A stretch of DNA of 64,000 bases, taken from contig NC_082637.1 of the NCBI RefSeq assembly GCF_030936135.1, forward strand, positions 61,884,044-61,948,043, read 5' to 3'. Positions 23,151-34,270 of the stretch are shown in pieces. The notes beneath the pieces are model-generated. The model saw only the letters and a list, made by a program, of their open reading frames with translations. It had not been told where the DNA came from and searched no databases. Position 1 is the stretch's first letter, and each line of letters opens with the position of its first letter. Made by a program: the position numbers and the translations under genes. The stretch is from Gavia stellata. Its lineage: Eukaryota; Chordata; Aves; Gaviiformes; Gaviidae.

Positions 23151-26100
23151 GCCAGTTGGGCCAACTTGCTGGACAGGTTACAGAGCAAAGAACGAATTTG
23201 GCTTTCAGACAGGAAACTTTATGGTTACAAAAAGCCGTCAAACTGTTTTAGCTTTGCTTCAGACTGCTAGGGGAAGGCAAAACCAGGTAGCAATAGAATA
23301 TGCAACTACTTGTGAGAAAAGTGGAGCAAATGAGGTGTAATGCAGGGGAGAATAGTTTGTGGGGAAGTTGGAATGATTATACAAGCCAGAGGGTAGTTTA
23401 AATAAAAGTGTGGGCTGCTAGCCTAAGAAAAGCGTGGAGAAATCAAGGCTATACCAGTCCTAGAGAAATGAACTTGGGACTGTTGGGACTGCATTTGCCT
23501 CTGGTGAGTATTTAAGAAGCTTTGCACTTGGTTTACAAAAATTGCTACAGAGTGTCAAACCTTAGTCCAGCACCAGGTAGTCTAAAGTCCTGATGCCATC
23601 CTTGAAGTTTCAGAGAATAAGAACACTATTCTTCTAAAATCTTGTTACTTGAAAACATAAAAATACTGGGGCTTCATTTTACTTGCCTCTGGAATTTTTG
23701 AGTTAGGAGGGTTCACATCTTCGAAATTCTTCACCACATACCTTCAAAACCAGAAGAACCAGACAGCTTTTGTTCCTGGTGCTTTATGAAAACATAATAT
23801 ATTCCCAAATCCATATATTACCATAGTGCTATATATTTCTCATATTGAGTGATGAGGATGTGAGAAATTGTGACTGGGTCCTGTCAGTCCCAGTAATGGC
23901 ACAACTAATTTGCTGTATCTCATGTACTCATGGATAGAAAAACAACCTAGCCTTAATTGTTAAAACTTGTGTTAATAAATCATAAGTTATTATGCTTATA
24001 TAAGTTACTTTTATAAGGTATAAAGTTTATTAAGTTATTTTTTTGCAGCATATGCAGTTCTAAATTTTCCTTAGATAGTCACCATTAAAAGTTAGCTTTC
24101 ATACATCATAGTAAGTGGTTTGTTGAATATAATAGACAGTACAAAGTTTATGCATGTATTGTGTGATCTTTATAACTCCTTGGTAAGCAAACTTTAAGGT
24201 CCAAGGTTGGTGTTCGTAAGTCCTGTACTCTTATTAAAGCTTCTTTAGCAAAGGGTCAGCCATGTGAGATAAAATTCCCCTTAGAAACAATGCAGATGCA
24301 AACCAGTGAATATGCATGGAGAATTTATGAGAGTATTCTGCCAGATAGGAACAAATGAAAAAGGTAAGGGATGTGATTTTAATTTTACTCACTCAGCTGG
24401 AAACTAGCCATATCCTTTGTGATGTGGGTCATGTACCTATAAGCAATTGTTTCCACCTGGTGAAGGGGTGCCACTAGCCCTTCAATAATTAATGCCTTCA
24501 ATGATTAATGGCTGAAGAAGAAAATAGCTTTATCTTTGTAATAGACAAAGGGTGCAATTCTACTTCCTATTTTCTTAGTAATGTCTTAAATCTAAATTTG
24601 TGAAGTTATGACAACTCAGCCTTACATCCTGATCTGTGTAATGAATTCCCTGATTTCTTAGATGGGCTAACGCAGTCTTTGTGTTCTTTACCTGACTAAC
24701 TCGTGGTACCCTGTTAACAGCTTTGAAACTTGTTTTCCTTGTATGTAAAAGTCAAGAAAAAAGGAAGTATTCTAAATCCTAGACAGCATACTAGGAGGGA
24801 GACTAAGCTGAAAGATGGATGTTTTGGGATTCAGAAAGAAGTGTATCACTTGATGCTTCTATGAGGCAAAGTATGTGCTGTTTCTTTAACATTCGTATTG
24901 AAGATAATGAAACATATGTAAGTTACATATGTATAATCTATATATACACAAAAAATTTGGTACTCTAGCACTGATCAGCAAGTTACTGTATCCTGCTACA
25001 TGGTGAAACATGCTATAGACTGAAAGATCAGGTATGGTTTGGGAAGGCTTTTATTATCTTTGGTGATGCTTCGGGCAGTACCTTTATCATCTATGGTGTG
25101 TACAATGTGAAATGGAGTTTCTGATGAGCATCTAACTGTTTCATACAACAGTGTTTAATTACTATATTAGGGTTTTTTCCTTGTAATAAATCTGTTTTTT
25201 AAAGCTTAAATCATTGGGGCTTTTTAGTATTGCTAGAACTCTTTATTTTTCTGCCTTAGAATTTTTCTACGTGTATATGGGTGTCAAGTTATCTCTTTTA
25301 GCATGACACTGACATCAGTACCAGCTAGATATGTGGAATATTCTTTCCTTTGAACTCCTGAACAAAATGTACTTAGACTTTGTATTGTATCTATAAGGCA
25401 TGTGAAATCTTGTTTATGCTATTAGGGTATTATTGCTATCAGAATGGTCCTGCTCATGATAAGTTACTTGGACAGAAGAGTTCTTGTTCTTAATTTTCCT
25501 AGAGTTCTGTACCTTTTCCAGAAGTGCAGTACAAGGTGATTAATGCCTATTTTTTTTTAACACTTCTTTTGTATTCCATTTTGGAAGAAAAATCTCCTTG
25601 AAATAGAGTGAAGTTTGCATTCTTCAGAAAATGTAATTTATGTAATGAGTTCTAATTAATTGTTACACTAAAAGCTGTATAGCTTGGGTTTTTTTGCCTT
25701 CTTCCCCACATGCTTTCTCATATGTTAAAAAAAAAAGTAAGTAGTATTTGAAAAGTCAAAATCCAATAATGATACTGCTGCAGTAAAATCTTGCAAAACT
25801 GACTGCTGTTACTCCAGTTGGGGCATGCAGGTTAAGCTAAATCCAGTTAAGCTAAATCCAGTTCTTCCATCTGTGTTATATTTTTGGATTTGTCACTTGC
25901 ATTTGTATTAAACAGGAATAACTAACTCATAAGGATCTCTGTGTTAATATTTTATTTAAATTGTTCACTATGTTTTCAAATACTAAGTAAAATGATTACT
26001 CAGTAGCTTGTTTTTAAGCGTGGATCTCAGAAAGTTTAATGTGCCCCCTCATCAAGTTTTTATTTTAGAAACAGAACTTTAATGGAGATGTGTGTATGTA

Positions 26101-26825
26101 TATATATATATTGGTTTTAATCTTTGTTAGAGCTGTAGGTAGAAGGGTCCTCTTTTCTAAGCACATGATTGAAATTATGTGGGAATATGGAAATAGTTTG
26201 AGATTTTGATGCCTTTGAGCTGTAAATTCTAGTGTTAAATAACTTCAGAGCCAAACTGCGTCCTGCCCCGTTCTCTGTGTGCTGATTTTTGTTACTGTGC
26301 AATATATTTCCTAGTGAATAGTATTTCATTAAAAAATACACATTACTGTGTTCTTTTAAAATTTGATTTTGTTGTGATTTCAACATATATTCACCTGCAA
26401 GCCCACGCCAGACAAGTGGTTCCTCACCAGCTCAGTGTGTGTTTGTTCTGTGTGAGCTGCTAGTATAGTCAGACTATAGCTGATGAATCTCCAAAGGATA
26501 GGCTCTGCAGGATGCATTTTTTTGGCATAGTGGTTTAGGTTTCAGAATTTTTGTATGTCCCCCTCCCCACCATGTGCCTTTGCCAAATTTGTGTACCACA
26601 CAAATGACAATATTTAAAATACAGTGATTCTGCTATGCTGTTTCTGTGCTGCTTGCATGTACTAGGCTATTACTCAAGGGCGGTGTAATTTTTGAATCAT
26701 GAGGAGTATTGTAGGAGGCTGAGAATTTATGATTAGAAATAAATAATTAAAGGAAGCATTTTTTTTCTTGCTGATGGGAAGGTACATTCTCTGTGTCTTG
26801 ACATCATGTCAGCAGTCCCCACATG
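23151..26825. other. Intergenic upstream of NUDT12
   Basis: Unique AT-rich sequence with no gene seen. It contains an AT-rich patch with repeated taagttat words (23975-24050), a perfect 15-bp tandem pair (gttaagctaaatcca, 25831-25860) and a short (TA)n run near 26097-26111. Confidence 0.6.
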
Positions 26826-27982
26826 GAATCGCACAGAATCACTAAGGTTGGAAAAGACCTGTAAGATCATCAAGTCCAACAAACAACCAAAAAAAACCCA
26901 CCACCATGCCCATTAAGCCATGTCCCACAATGCCACGTCCACACCTTCCTTGAATATCTCCAGTGAGGGTGACTCCACCGCTTCCCTGGGCAGTTTATTC
27001 CAGTGTGTCACCACTCTCTCAGGAAAGACATTTTTCCTAATATCCAGTCTGAACCTCCCCTGGCGCAACTTGAGGCCATTTCCTCTTGTTCTGTCACTAG
27101 TCACTTGGGAGAAGAGGCCAACACCCACCTCTCTGCAACCCCCTTCCAGGTAGTTGTAGAGAGCAATGAGGTCTCCCCTCAGCCTTCTCTTCTCCAGACT
27201 GAACAACCCCAGTTCCCTCAGCAGCTCCTCATAAGACTTGTGCTCCAGACCCCTCACCAGCTTCGTCGCCCTTCTCTGGACACACTCCAGCACCTCAATG
27301 TCCTTCTTGTAGTGAGGCCCCAAAACCGAACACAGTATTTGAGGTGCAGCCTCACCAGTAACGAGTACAGGGGCACGATCACCTCCCTACTCCTGCTGGC
27401 CACACCATTTCTGATACAGGCCAGGATGCTGTTGGCCTTCTTGGCCACCTGGGCACACTGCTGGCTCATATTCAGCTGCCTGTCGATCAACACCCCCAGG
27501 TCCTTTTCTGCGGGGGAGCTTTCCAGCCACTTGTCCCCAAGCCTGTAGCATTGCATGGGGTTGTTGTGGCTAAAGTGCAGAACCCGGCACTTGGCCTTGT
27601 TGCATCTCATACGATTGGCCTGGGCCCATCGATCCAGCCTGTCCAGATCCCTCTGCAGAGCCTTCCGACCCTCAAGCAGATCAACACTCCCGCCCAACCT
27701 GGTGTCGTCTGCAGACTTGCTGAGGATGCACTCGATCCCCTCATCCACATCATCGATAAAGATACTGAAGAAGACCAGCCCCAAAACTGAGCCCTGGGGG
27801 ACTCCGCTTGTAACTGGCTACCAACTGGATTTAACTCCATTCACCACGACTCTCTGGGCTCGACCGTCCAGCCAGTTTTTTACCCAGCGAATAGTGCACC
27901 TGTCTGAGCCATGATTTGCCAGCTTCTCCAGGAGAATACTGTGGGAGACAGTGTCAAAGGCTTTACTGAAGTCCAGGTAGAC
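26826..27982 (-). mobile_element. CR1 LINE, 1.16 kb, with reverse-transcriptase remnant
   Basis: On the minus strand this reads the end of the CR1 reverse transcriptase ([10 protein letters not shown]; catalytic-type ADD at 27712-27704, where the first residue of the usual (F/Y)ADD is replaced by Ser), the C-terminal region ([27 protein letters not shown]) and the 3' end at 26826. A frameshift near 27320 splits the frame, so it is dead. It is the longest of the three CR1 copies. Confidence 0.95.
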
Positions 27983-30135
27983 TTGCATGACTCTAAGTAC
28001 CTCAAGTGAAATTTATGCTATCTCCCAGTGCATCATTGCAAAAATAACATAGTAGACCTTGTTTTAAACTTCAATGAGTATAATAAAAATTGATTGGGAC
28101 CTTAAAGTGATCATAACATATCAACTCATGAGTTTGAAAATATTTTAGTTCTGCTACCAGCTTTATTTATTGTGCTGGATAAAATATTACAAATTCTTGT
28201 GAATATGTAGAACTTTATTTAATCACTGAGCTGGATTTTTGAAGAGCAATTTAATGGTTGTTTAGAATTAAAATATGCAACAGTAACTTGCTTTAAAAGG
28301 TGTTTTTTCCTTTGATGTGTTCAACATCTGAGTAAAGCTCCCTGAGAAGGTTAAAGTGGTGCCAGACTTGGGTGTGCCATGATTCTTGAATCTTGTAATA
28401 AATAAATACTGGCCAGTATAGGCTTTGACTTGACTGAGTCTGTTAGCTCTTTAGTAGTGGGGAACATTGTTGTAAAGGTGTATTTGTAAGGCTTCTGGAG
28501 TTTGAGTGAGGTTTTCAGTGTAAGAATGGAAATGGATGCTGCGCCACTAATTTACTTTGGTCCTGAAAGAGACTCTGGTGGCCCTGTATTGATAGTGATT
28601 AATGATAATCTTTTCAAAATGCTTGCTGATCACTGCAGACAGCAATCTAGCCCCAACACTAAAATGGGATCAATCCTGATTCTTGCTCTAAAGAGTCTAA
28701 ATAATAATAATATTCATAAAAATAATGAGATTTTACATTATTTTTAATAAATCTATTAACCTAAGTAACTAAGCTAGCCAGAGTATTTTTTAGACTTCTC
28801 CCTCAGCACAGTTTATTAATTCAAATAAACACTTAAAAGGTAACTCAGATCAGAGCTATATTGCCTGATAACACAGACTTGAGAAACAGATACCTCAGTT
28901 CTACATTCTTTCCTTTATTCTAAAGTCAGTCCCAGAAAAAAAAAAAAACCCAAACATTTTTCCTCCCTAGAATTATATTATTGGCCCCTTTTTGACAGAT
29001 GTTAGCTGTCCAGGCAGAGCTGATCTCTGAATAAGGTTTGTCACATGGTCAGCCAGCCCAAGACTCATCAGGCTTAAAACGGCAGACCAATCTACTGAAG
29101 TCACACTATAGGAGTAAGTAACAGTTACATTCTCTTCAGTCTTCTGTACTGCTGGTTTCCACATAGCTTGTGACTTCCACAGATGCAGCATCTTGATAAT
29201 GCCATCCACATACAGGCAGGTGATAAATCTCTCAGATTGACAGGTCTCCAAGATCTCATTTAATAAAGGATGTTTAAGGACACCGCATTGCAAGTCTCAG
29301 AGCCATCTCTCCCCAGGTGCATAATCCTGAAAGCATTACAGTGTCAGGTACCTAAATTCTCAGGGTTAACAGACAGACACTGAAACACCTGCATCTCACA
29401 GTAAGGTCTGATTACCCTGACCCACCACAGGAAAATACTGCTTGTACTTGAGGTGTAACAGTATGAATTAATCTGAAAAATAGTATTCCAAATTCAGTAG
29501 TCTATATTGCCATTTATTTTTGCAGTCATCTGCTAACTACTAATTTGGAAGAGACACACAGGCTTTCAGAGTCTGAAACAGTAAGATCCCAGAGATACTG
29601 CTGCTAAGAATGTTCAGTGAGGGAGGGTCACAAGTCACCCATTCCAATGTTATTTTTCCTTACATATACCACATCTACTTTAGGCAGAGGAAGTTCAGAG
29701 TATTCTCTTCAAGTTTCTTCAATTTTTTTTTATTTATTTTTATCCCATCAGGCATTTGGAATCCCTGAACAGCTACATGCTCTGGTAGGACCTAGACCTA
29801 CAGTAGTTTCTGACTCAGAGAGGTCTCTTCTGCAACTTCTCCATAGTAACACTTAAGAGCCAATAATTGTCTATTGCTAAGCTTTTGCAAGTAAGGTTAG
29901 GAAACAACTGAGAATCAACACTTCAGACTGCTTCTCTGCCACTTCTACTATCATTTTGCCACCTTTTAGGCTAACAGGAGCAGTGTTGTCTCACTTCTTG
30001 CAGGCACACCAACTCTATTTTGCGTGTACACTGCAGTGCTCCCAATGGCACTTTGGTGCATTCTTGACAGCATATGTAATTTTTTCTATAGGCTGCAGCA
30101 CAAAATGAACAGGACATCAGGGCATTTGCTGTAGC
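27983..30135. other. Intergenic, no gene seen
   Basis: Unique sequence with no recognisable domain. A 106-codon minus-strand open frame (28973-29293) shows no family resemblance that I can name and no splice context, so it is not called. Confidence 0.55.
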
Positions 30136-30306
30136 AAAGCTGTATGACAGTAGTTATTATGAAAAAAAAAATCTGTTTGCAGGTATCAGTTAATTTCAGT
30201 TAAAAAACCCCAAAATACTATTAGGTGTTTTTAATACTAACACTGTGCCTCAGCTATAGCAGTCTGCAGAATGTGGAGAGTAAGTGTTCTTTCAACTCAA
30301 AATGCT
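30136..30306 (+). repeat. Left arm of a ~171-bp inverted repeat
   Basis: It matches the reverse complement of 31247-31419 at roughly 80% by eye. Exact shared blocks include gcaggtatcagttaatt, agaatgtggagagtaa and ttctttcaactcaaaa. Similarity begins at aaagctg on the outside and ends just after the ...caaaatgct block on the inside. Confidence 0.85.
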
Positions 30307-31246
30307 TTCAGTCAGCTGAACTGTCTTAACAGGAAGTTTCTTTCAGCTGTGACATGTACTGCAATATATGCTGTGCCTGACAAGAAAAAAGGAATGCAGC
30401 AGTACCAATTTGCTCAGAATGTGTTCCTGAAAAGTGGATGGTTCTTGATAAGATGGTTAGTGAAGCAAATTTTCTCCAAACAATATAATGGGGGGGTGTG
30501 CGGATGATGAGTGCAGAAACTTAATAAATGTGCATGAGTTAAATTTGCAGGGGTAGTATGCATGATGTGGAGGAGTGGAAGGCATGAGCATGATCATCAG
30601 GACTGTCAGCTGGGGAGGTGTTAACTTTTCAGCAAGTGGCTTTTCAGAAGGGATCACTGCTCTGAAAGGTCCCGGCTGCCTCATCTGTGAGATTGAGCAC
30701 TTGACCATTACACCATTTTTCTCTCCTTCACCTTGCTTAACTTGCTTAATTTTGATTCTTTGGAAAAAGATGAAGGCAATAAAAATGCAGCTGGTCAAAG
30801 ATCTAACCCAAAGTGTAACACAAAGAGGCAGCAAGAATGTTTACAGTACAGTAATTTGCTGGACTCCTCAGAACCTGAGTGTGGTAAGGCTAGAGAGAAA
30901 AGAAGTAATACCTCAAGAGTGGGGGTGGGGGATAGGGGATGGGTAAGATCATTATGTGTGCTTTGTGGCTGACAGTTGGAGATTTTTTTAGTTTTCTTGG
31001 AATTATTACTGGGTTTTCAGTTTTCTCCCTATTCTAATTTGGTTCCATTTGTTACGCACTTGCTTATGAATGTGGCAGCATAGCTCCCTAAGCCCTGGAC
31101 AGGGTAATTTAGTTTCTCAAGTTTCTCAGGTGGTGGCTAAGTTGGTGTTTGAATTGTTTAATAAGGGTCGATTAATAAGAGTGGTTTTAATAATCTGTCA
31201 GTGTCTGGCTTACAAATCCTTCCTCATGATTAGTGAAATCATAGTT
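30307..31246. other. Interior between inverted-repeat arms
   Basis: About 0.94 kb. It has partly overlapping open frames on both strands (30457-30834 minus, 30575-30946 plus), neither with a recognisable transposase or other domain. If the arms are terminal inverted repeats, the element is non-autonomous. Confidence 0.5.
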
Positions 31247-31419
31247 GCAGCAATTTTGAGTTGAAAGAACTGTTACTCTCCACATTCTGTTGACTGCTAG
31301 CTGAGCCCCAGAGTGGAAAAAACATCCAGTAGTGTACTGCGTGGTTTTTCTTTTAACTGGAATTAACTGATACCTGCAAATGGATTTTTTTTTAATGATA
31401 ATTACCTTCATGCAGCTTT
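31247..31419 (-). repeat. Right arm of the inverted repeat
   Basis: This is the reverse-complement partner of 30136-30306. The arms face each other across about 0.94 kb, so a transcript through both could fold into a long hairpin. Confidence 0.85.
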
Positions 31420-32147
31420 TTTTGAATTCAAAGGATGACTCCCCTTACAGGGGAATTTAAAACCAGAAAACTAGTTTTGCTTGTTTGGGGGAAAAAATAG
31501 ACTTTCTAGGTAACCATGGGAAATGGTGGAGGCAATACAGGGACAAAGATTAAGCTCTCTAAAGCAGCTTTCATAAAACTGTTCCTTTTCTGCTTTAATT
31601 CTTTGCCTTGATCATATTCGCCATCTATTTCTGAAATAAATGAGGCAGGAAACATGCAAATTATTTCTTCTTTTCAAAACAAAACCTCATTTGGTTCCCA
31701 GAACACAGAGAATGTATATGCACTGTAACGAATATGCTACCACAAAAAAACAGTGTGTGGTGTGGTCATGTTGTGGGAGTCCTGTTATCATCTGTATGAT
31801 GAATTAAAGTGACATTAGTTACGGCACTGTCTAATTTTAGTGTTTTACTTTTCACAGGGTTTTTGTTTCTTTTGGATTTTTTGTATCTATATGTGAAACT
31901 CGTGAAGTTCAGCTTACTCTTTCTTTTGGAGGAGTGGAAAAAAAATACTGTTTGTATTTTCAGCAGTAGAGTTGGCACTTTAAGATCCACCAGAAAGATT
32001 TTTGCTGACTCAACTAATGATGTAGGTGGAGGTGATCATTGAATGAACTGGCATCAGAAAGAAAAGGAACAGGGTTTTGTCACTGAGTACTCCCTGTAAA
32101 CAGGGAAATATTTTAGTCAGTTTTGGGACAGCTGTCTGATACAGCTG
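31420..32147. other. Intergenic, no feature
   Basis: Unique AT-rich sequence between the inverted repeat and the LTR at 32148; nothing recognisable. Confidence 0.6.
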
Positions 32148-32742
32148 TGTCATGGTTTAACCCCAGCTGGTAACTAAGCCCCCCACAGCTACTTGCTCAT
32201 TCCCCCCGGTGGGATGGGGGAGAGAAGTGGAAGGGTAAAAGTGAGAAAACTCGGGGGCTGAGATAAAGACAGATTAATAGGTAAAGCAAAAGCTGCGCGC
32301 ACAAGCAAAGCAAAACAAGGAATTCATTCACGCCGTGCCATTGGCAAGTAGGTGTTCAGCCATCCCCAGGTGAGCAGGTCTCTATCACATGTAATGATTA
32401 CTTGGGAAGACAAATGCCATCACTCTGAACATGTCCCCCCTTCCTTCTTCTTCCCCCAGCTTTTTGTATGCTGAGCATGACATTGTATGGTACGGAATAT
32501 CCCTTTGGTCAGTTGGGGTCCACTGTCCCAGCTGTACTGCCTCCCAACTTGTGCACCCCCAGCCTACTCAACTGGTGGGGTGGTGTGAGAAGCAGAAAAG
32601 GCCTTCACTCTGTATAAGCCCTGCTCAGCAGTAACTAAAACATCCCTGCTTTATCAACACTGTTTCCAGCACAAATCCAAAATATAGCCTCATACTAGCT
32701 ACTATGAAGAAAATTAACTGTACTGCAGCCAAAGCCAGTATG
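32148..32742 (-). mobile_element. Solo LTR (family A), inverted
   Basis: This 595-bp copy, antisense to those at 1-464 and 15895-16490, begins tgtcatggtttaacccc and ends gccaaagccagtatg, the reverse complements of the family ends. No clear 5-bp target duplication is seen (agctg against ttctg), so the right boundary may be eroded or disturbed by the neighbouring repetitive block. Confidence 0.88.
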
Positions 32743-34270
32743 TTCTGCTAAGTGATGTGGGGAGTGCAGCTGCCTCCTTCCAGTCCAGACTGTCTTCTGC
32801 CGCGCTGCTGGAGCCCAGGCTGGGGACCCCAGATCTCTGCCCAGGCTGAGGGATGGCAGTGATGTTTTCCTGTTTGCAGGTTCAACAAGTAAGGAAGTTG
32901 GGCACATGTCCAAGAGACATACACAAGGATACACACGGGGGACATGGATGTGGCCGGTCACTTGCACTCCCACAGAGGAGGCACTGCCTCCTGCAGCACC
33001 CCCGCAGAGGCAGACAGCCCAGCCCCCTGCTCCTCCTGGGCTGGCAGAGGCAGAAGGTCACTAGTGCAGCACACACAGGACAGTTTCCAGGTTCACAAGC
33101 ACATGCACGTTCGTGGATCCCCCGAGTACTGGCACAGCCCCTCTGCCTGCCTGGCAGCCCTGCCCTGACCCAGGGTCTCCTACTTGCCAGCTGGTCTAGC
33201 TTGAAGTTTGCTGGTGATTATCCATGCATGCTGGCTTTGGGGAGGATACGCTCGCCCCACAGGCAGCCAGCACCAGCCACACGGGCTGTGTGACCTGTGG
33301 TCCTGCTCCAGCCACCGTTGCTGAGCCCTTCACTTGCGTCACTCACACTGGTGCTCCCCAGTAGCTGATTTTGGGACGCACACTGTTCCTGCCCTGTGAC
33401 TGGAGGTTAAATACCACCCACTCCAGTAGCTCGCGCTTGGATCCCGCCACTCACTCCAGTCCCTGATACCACAGGCCAGCGGTGCCCACACCCCGGTCTG
33501 GCTCCAGTGGCTGGCACCAAATTCCACTCGCTCGCACACACACAGGTCCCACCAGTATCTGGCACTTAGTCCTTGCAGCACACACATGCATGGGATAGAG
33601 AGCGACATTGCGCAGAGAGGTAGTTAAGAAAAGTTTTAATATGAAGATGTAAGAAGATAGGACAGACTGCGGCGATCAGGCGTGGGGCTCAGCCAGACAA
33701 GTGTACTGACTGGCCCTGTTTTACACACAACTGGACCCCTTTTTACCCCTTTCTGTCTGCCCCCTCTTTGCTCCTCACTGCTCCGCCTTCCCCTGCATGT
33801 CCCTCCATGGGTCTGTACAGCTGTATCAAATTCTGCACCCCTCACAGCCTGGGGACCCCTGGATTTGCAGGCTTACCAGTTGCAAAGTCCAGGTGGATCT
33901 TCCTCAAAGTGCCAGCTGTAGTTTCTTGATAGCCCATCAGCTAGTGTGACTGGCAAGGTTTGTTTCTTGTCATTGTCTCCATGTTTGTTTTGTTATGTGT
34001 CCCCTTTTTCACTTATTTTCCAACTGACCAGGTCCACAATCAAGACAACCTTGCTGCTCTAAACTGCAATAAACATTCCTCCACTCTCACACGCCCTCAT
34101 CAATTAGTGCAACTGACCAGGTTTGGTTCTTACCACTGCCTCCCTTATCATTTGTTGGTCAGGTTTGTGTCCCTGTATATTCCTGTTTATGGCTTCCTCC
34201 TTTTTTCATTTTCTCTTGCTGGATTGAAAACAGGTCCTTGACCAGATACCCTTAAAAAAGCTGACACTTT
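32743..34270. repeat. GC-rich repetitive block, probable LTR/ERV remnant
   Basis: Composition changes abruptly from AT-rich to GC-rich at the end of the LTR. At 33350-33570 a motif like CCAGTAGCTG recurs at about 33359, 33423, 33457, 33506 and 33549. At 33948-34270 a second, degenerate pair of ~165-bp units starts with actggcaaggtttg and actgaccaggtttg. This resembles the internal arrays of avian ERV LTRs, but I cannot assign a family. Open frames inside follow from composition. Confidence 0.5.

Noticed and set aside
26913..27914. Long open frames on both strands
   Set aside because: The minus-strand frames are the CR1 reverse-transcriptase tail; the plus-strand ones are antisense shadows of it.
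33950..34270. Possible tandem array that might be read as a CRISPR-like pattern
   Set aside because: The units are long, degenerate and without short identical repeats and unique spacers; the host is a vertebrate.
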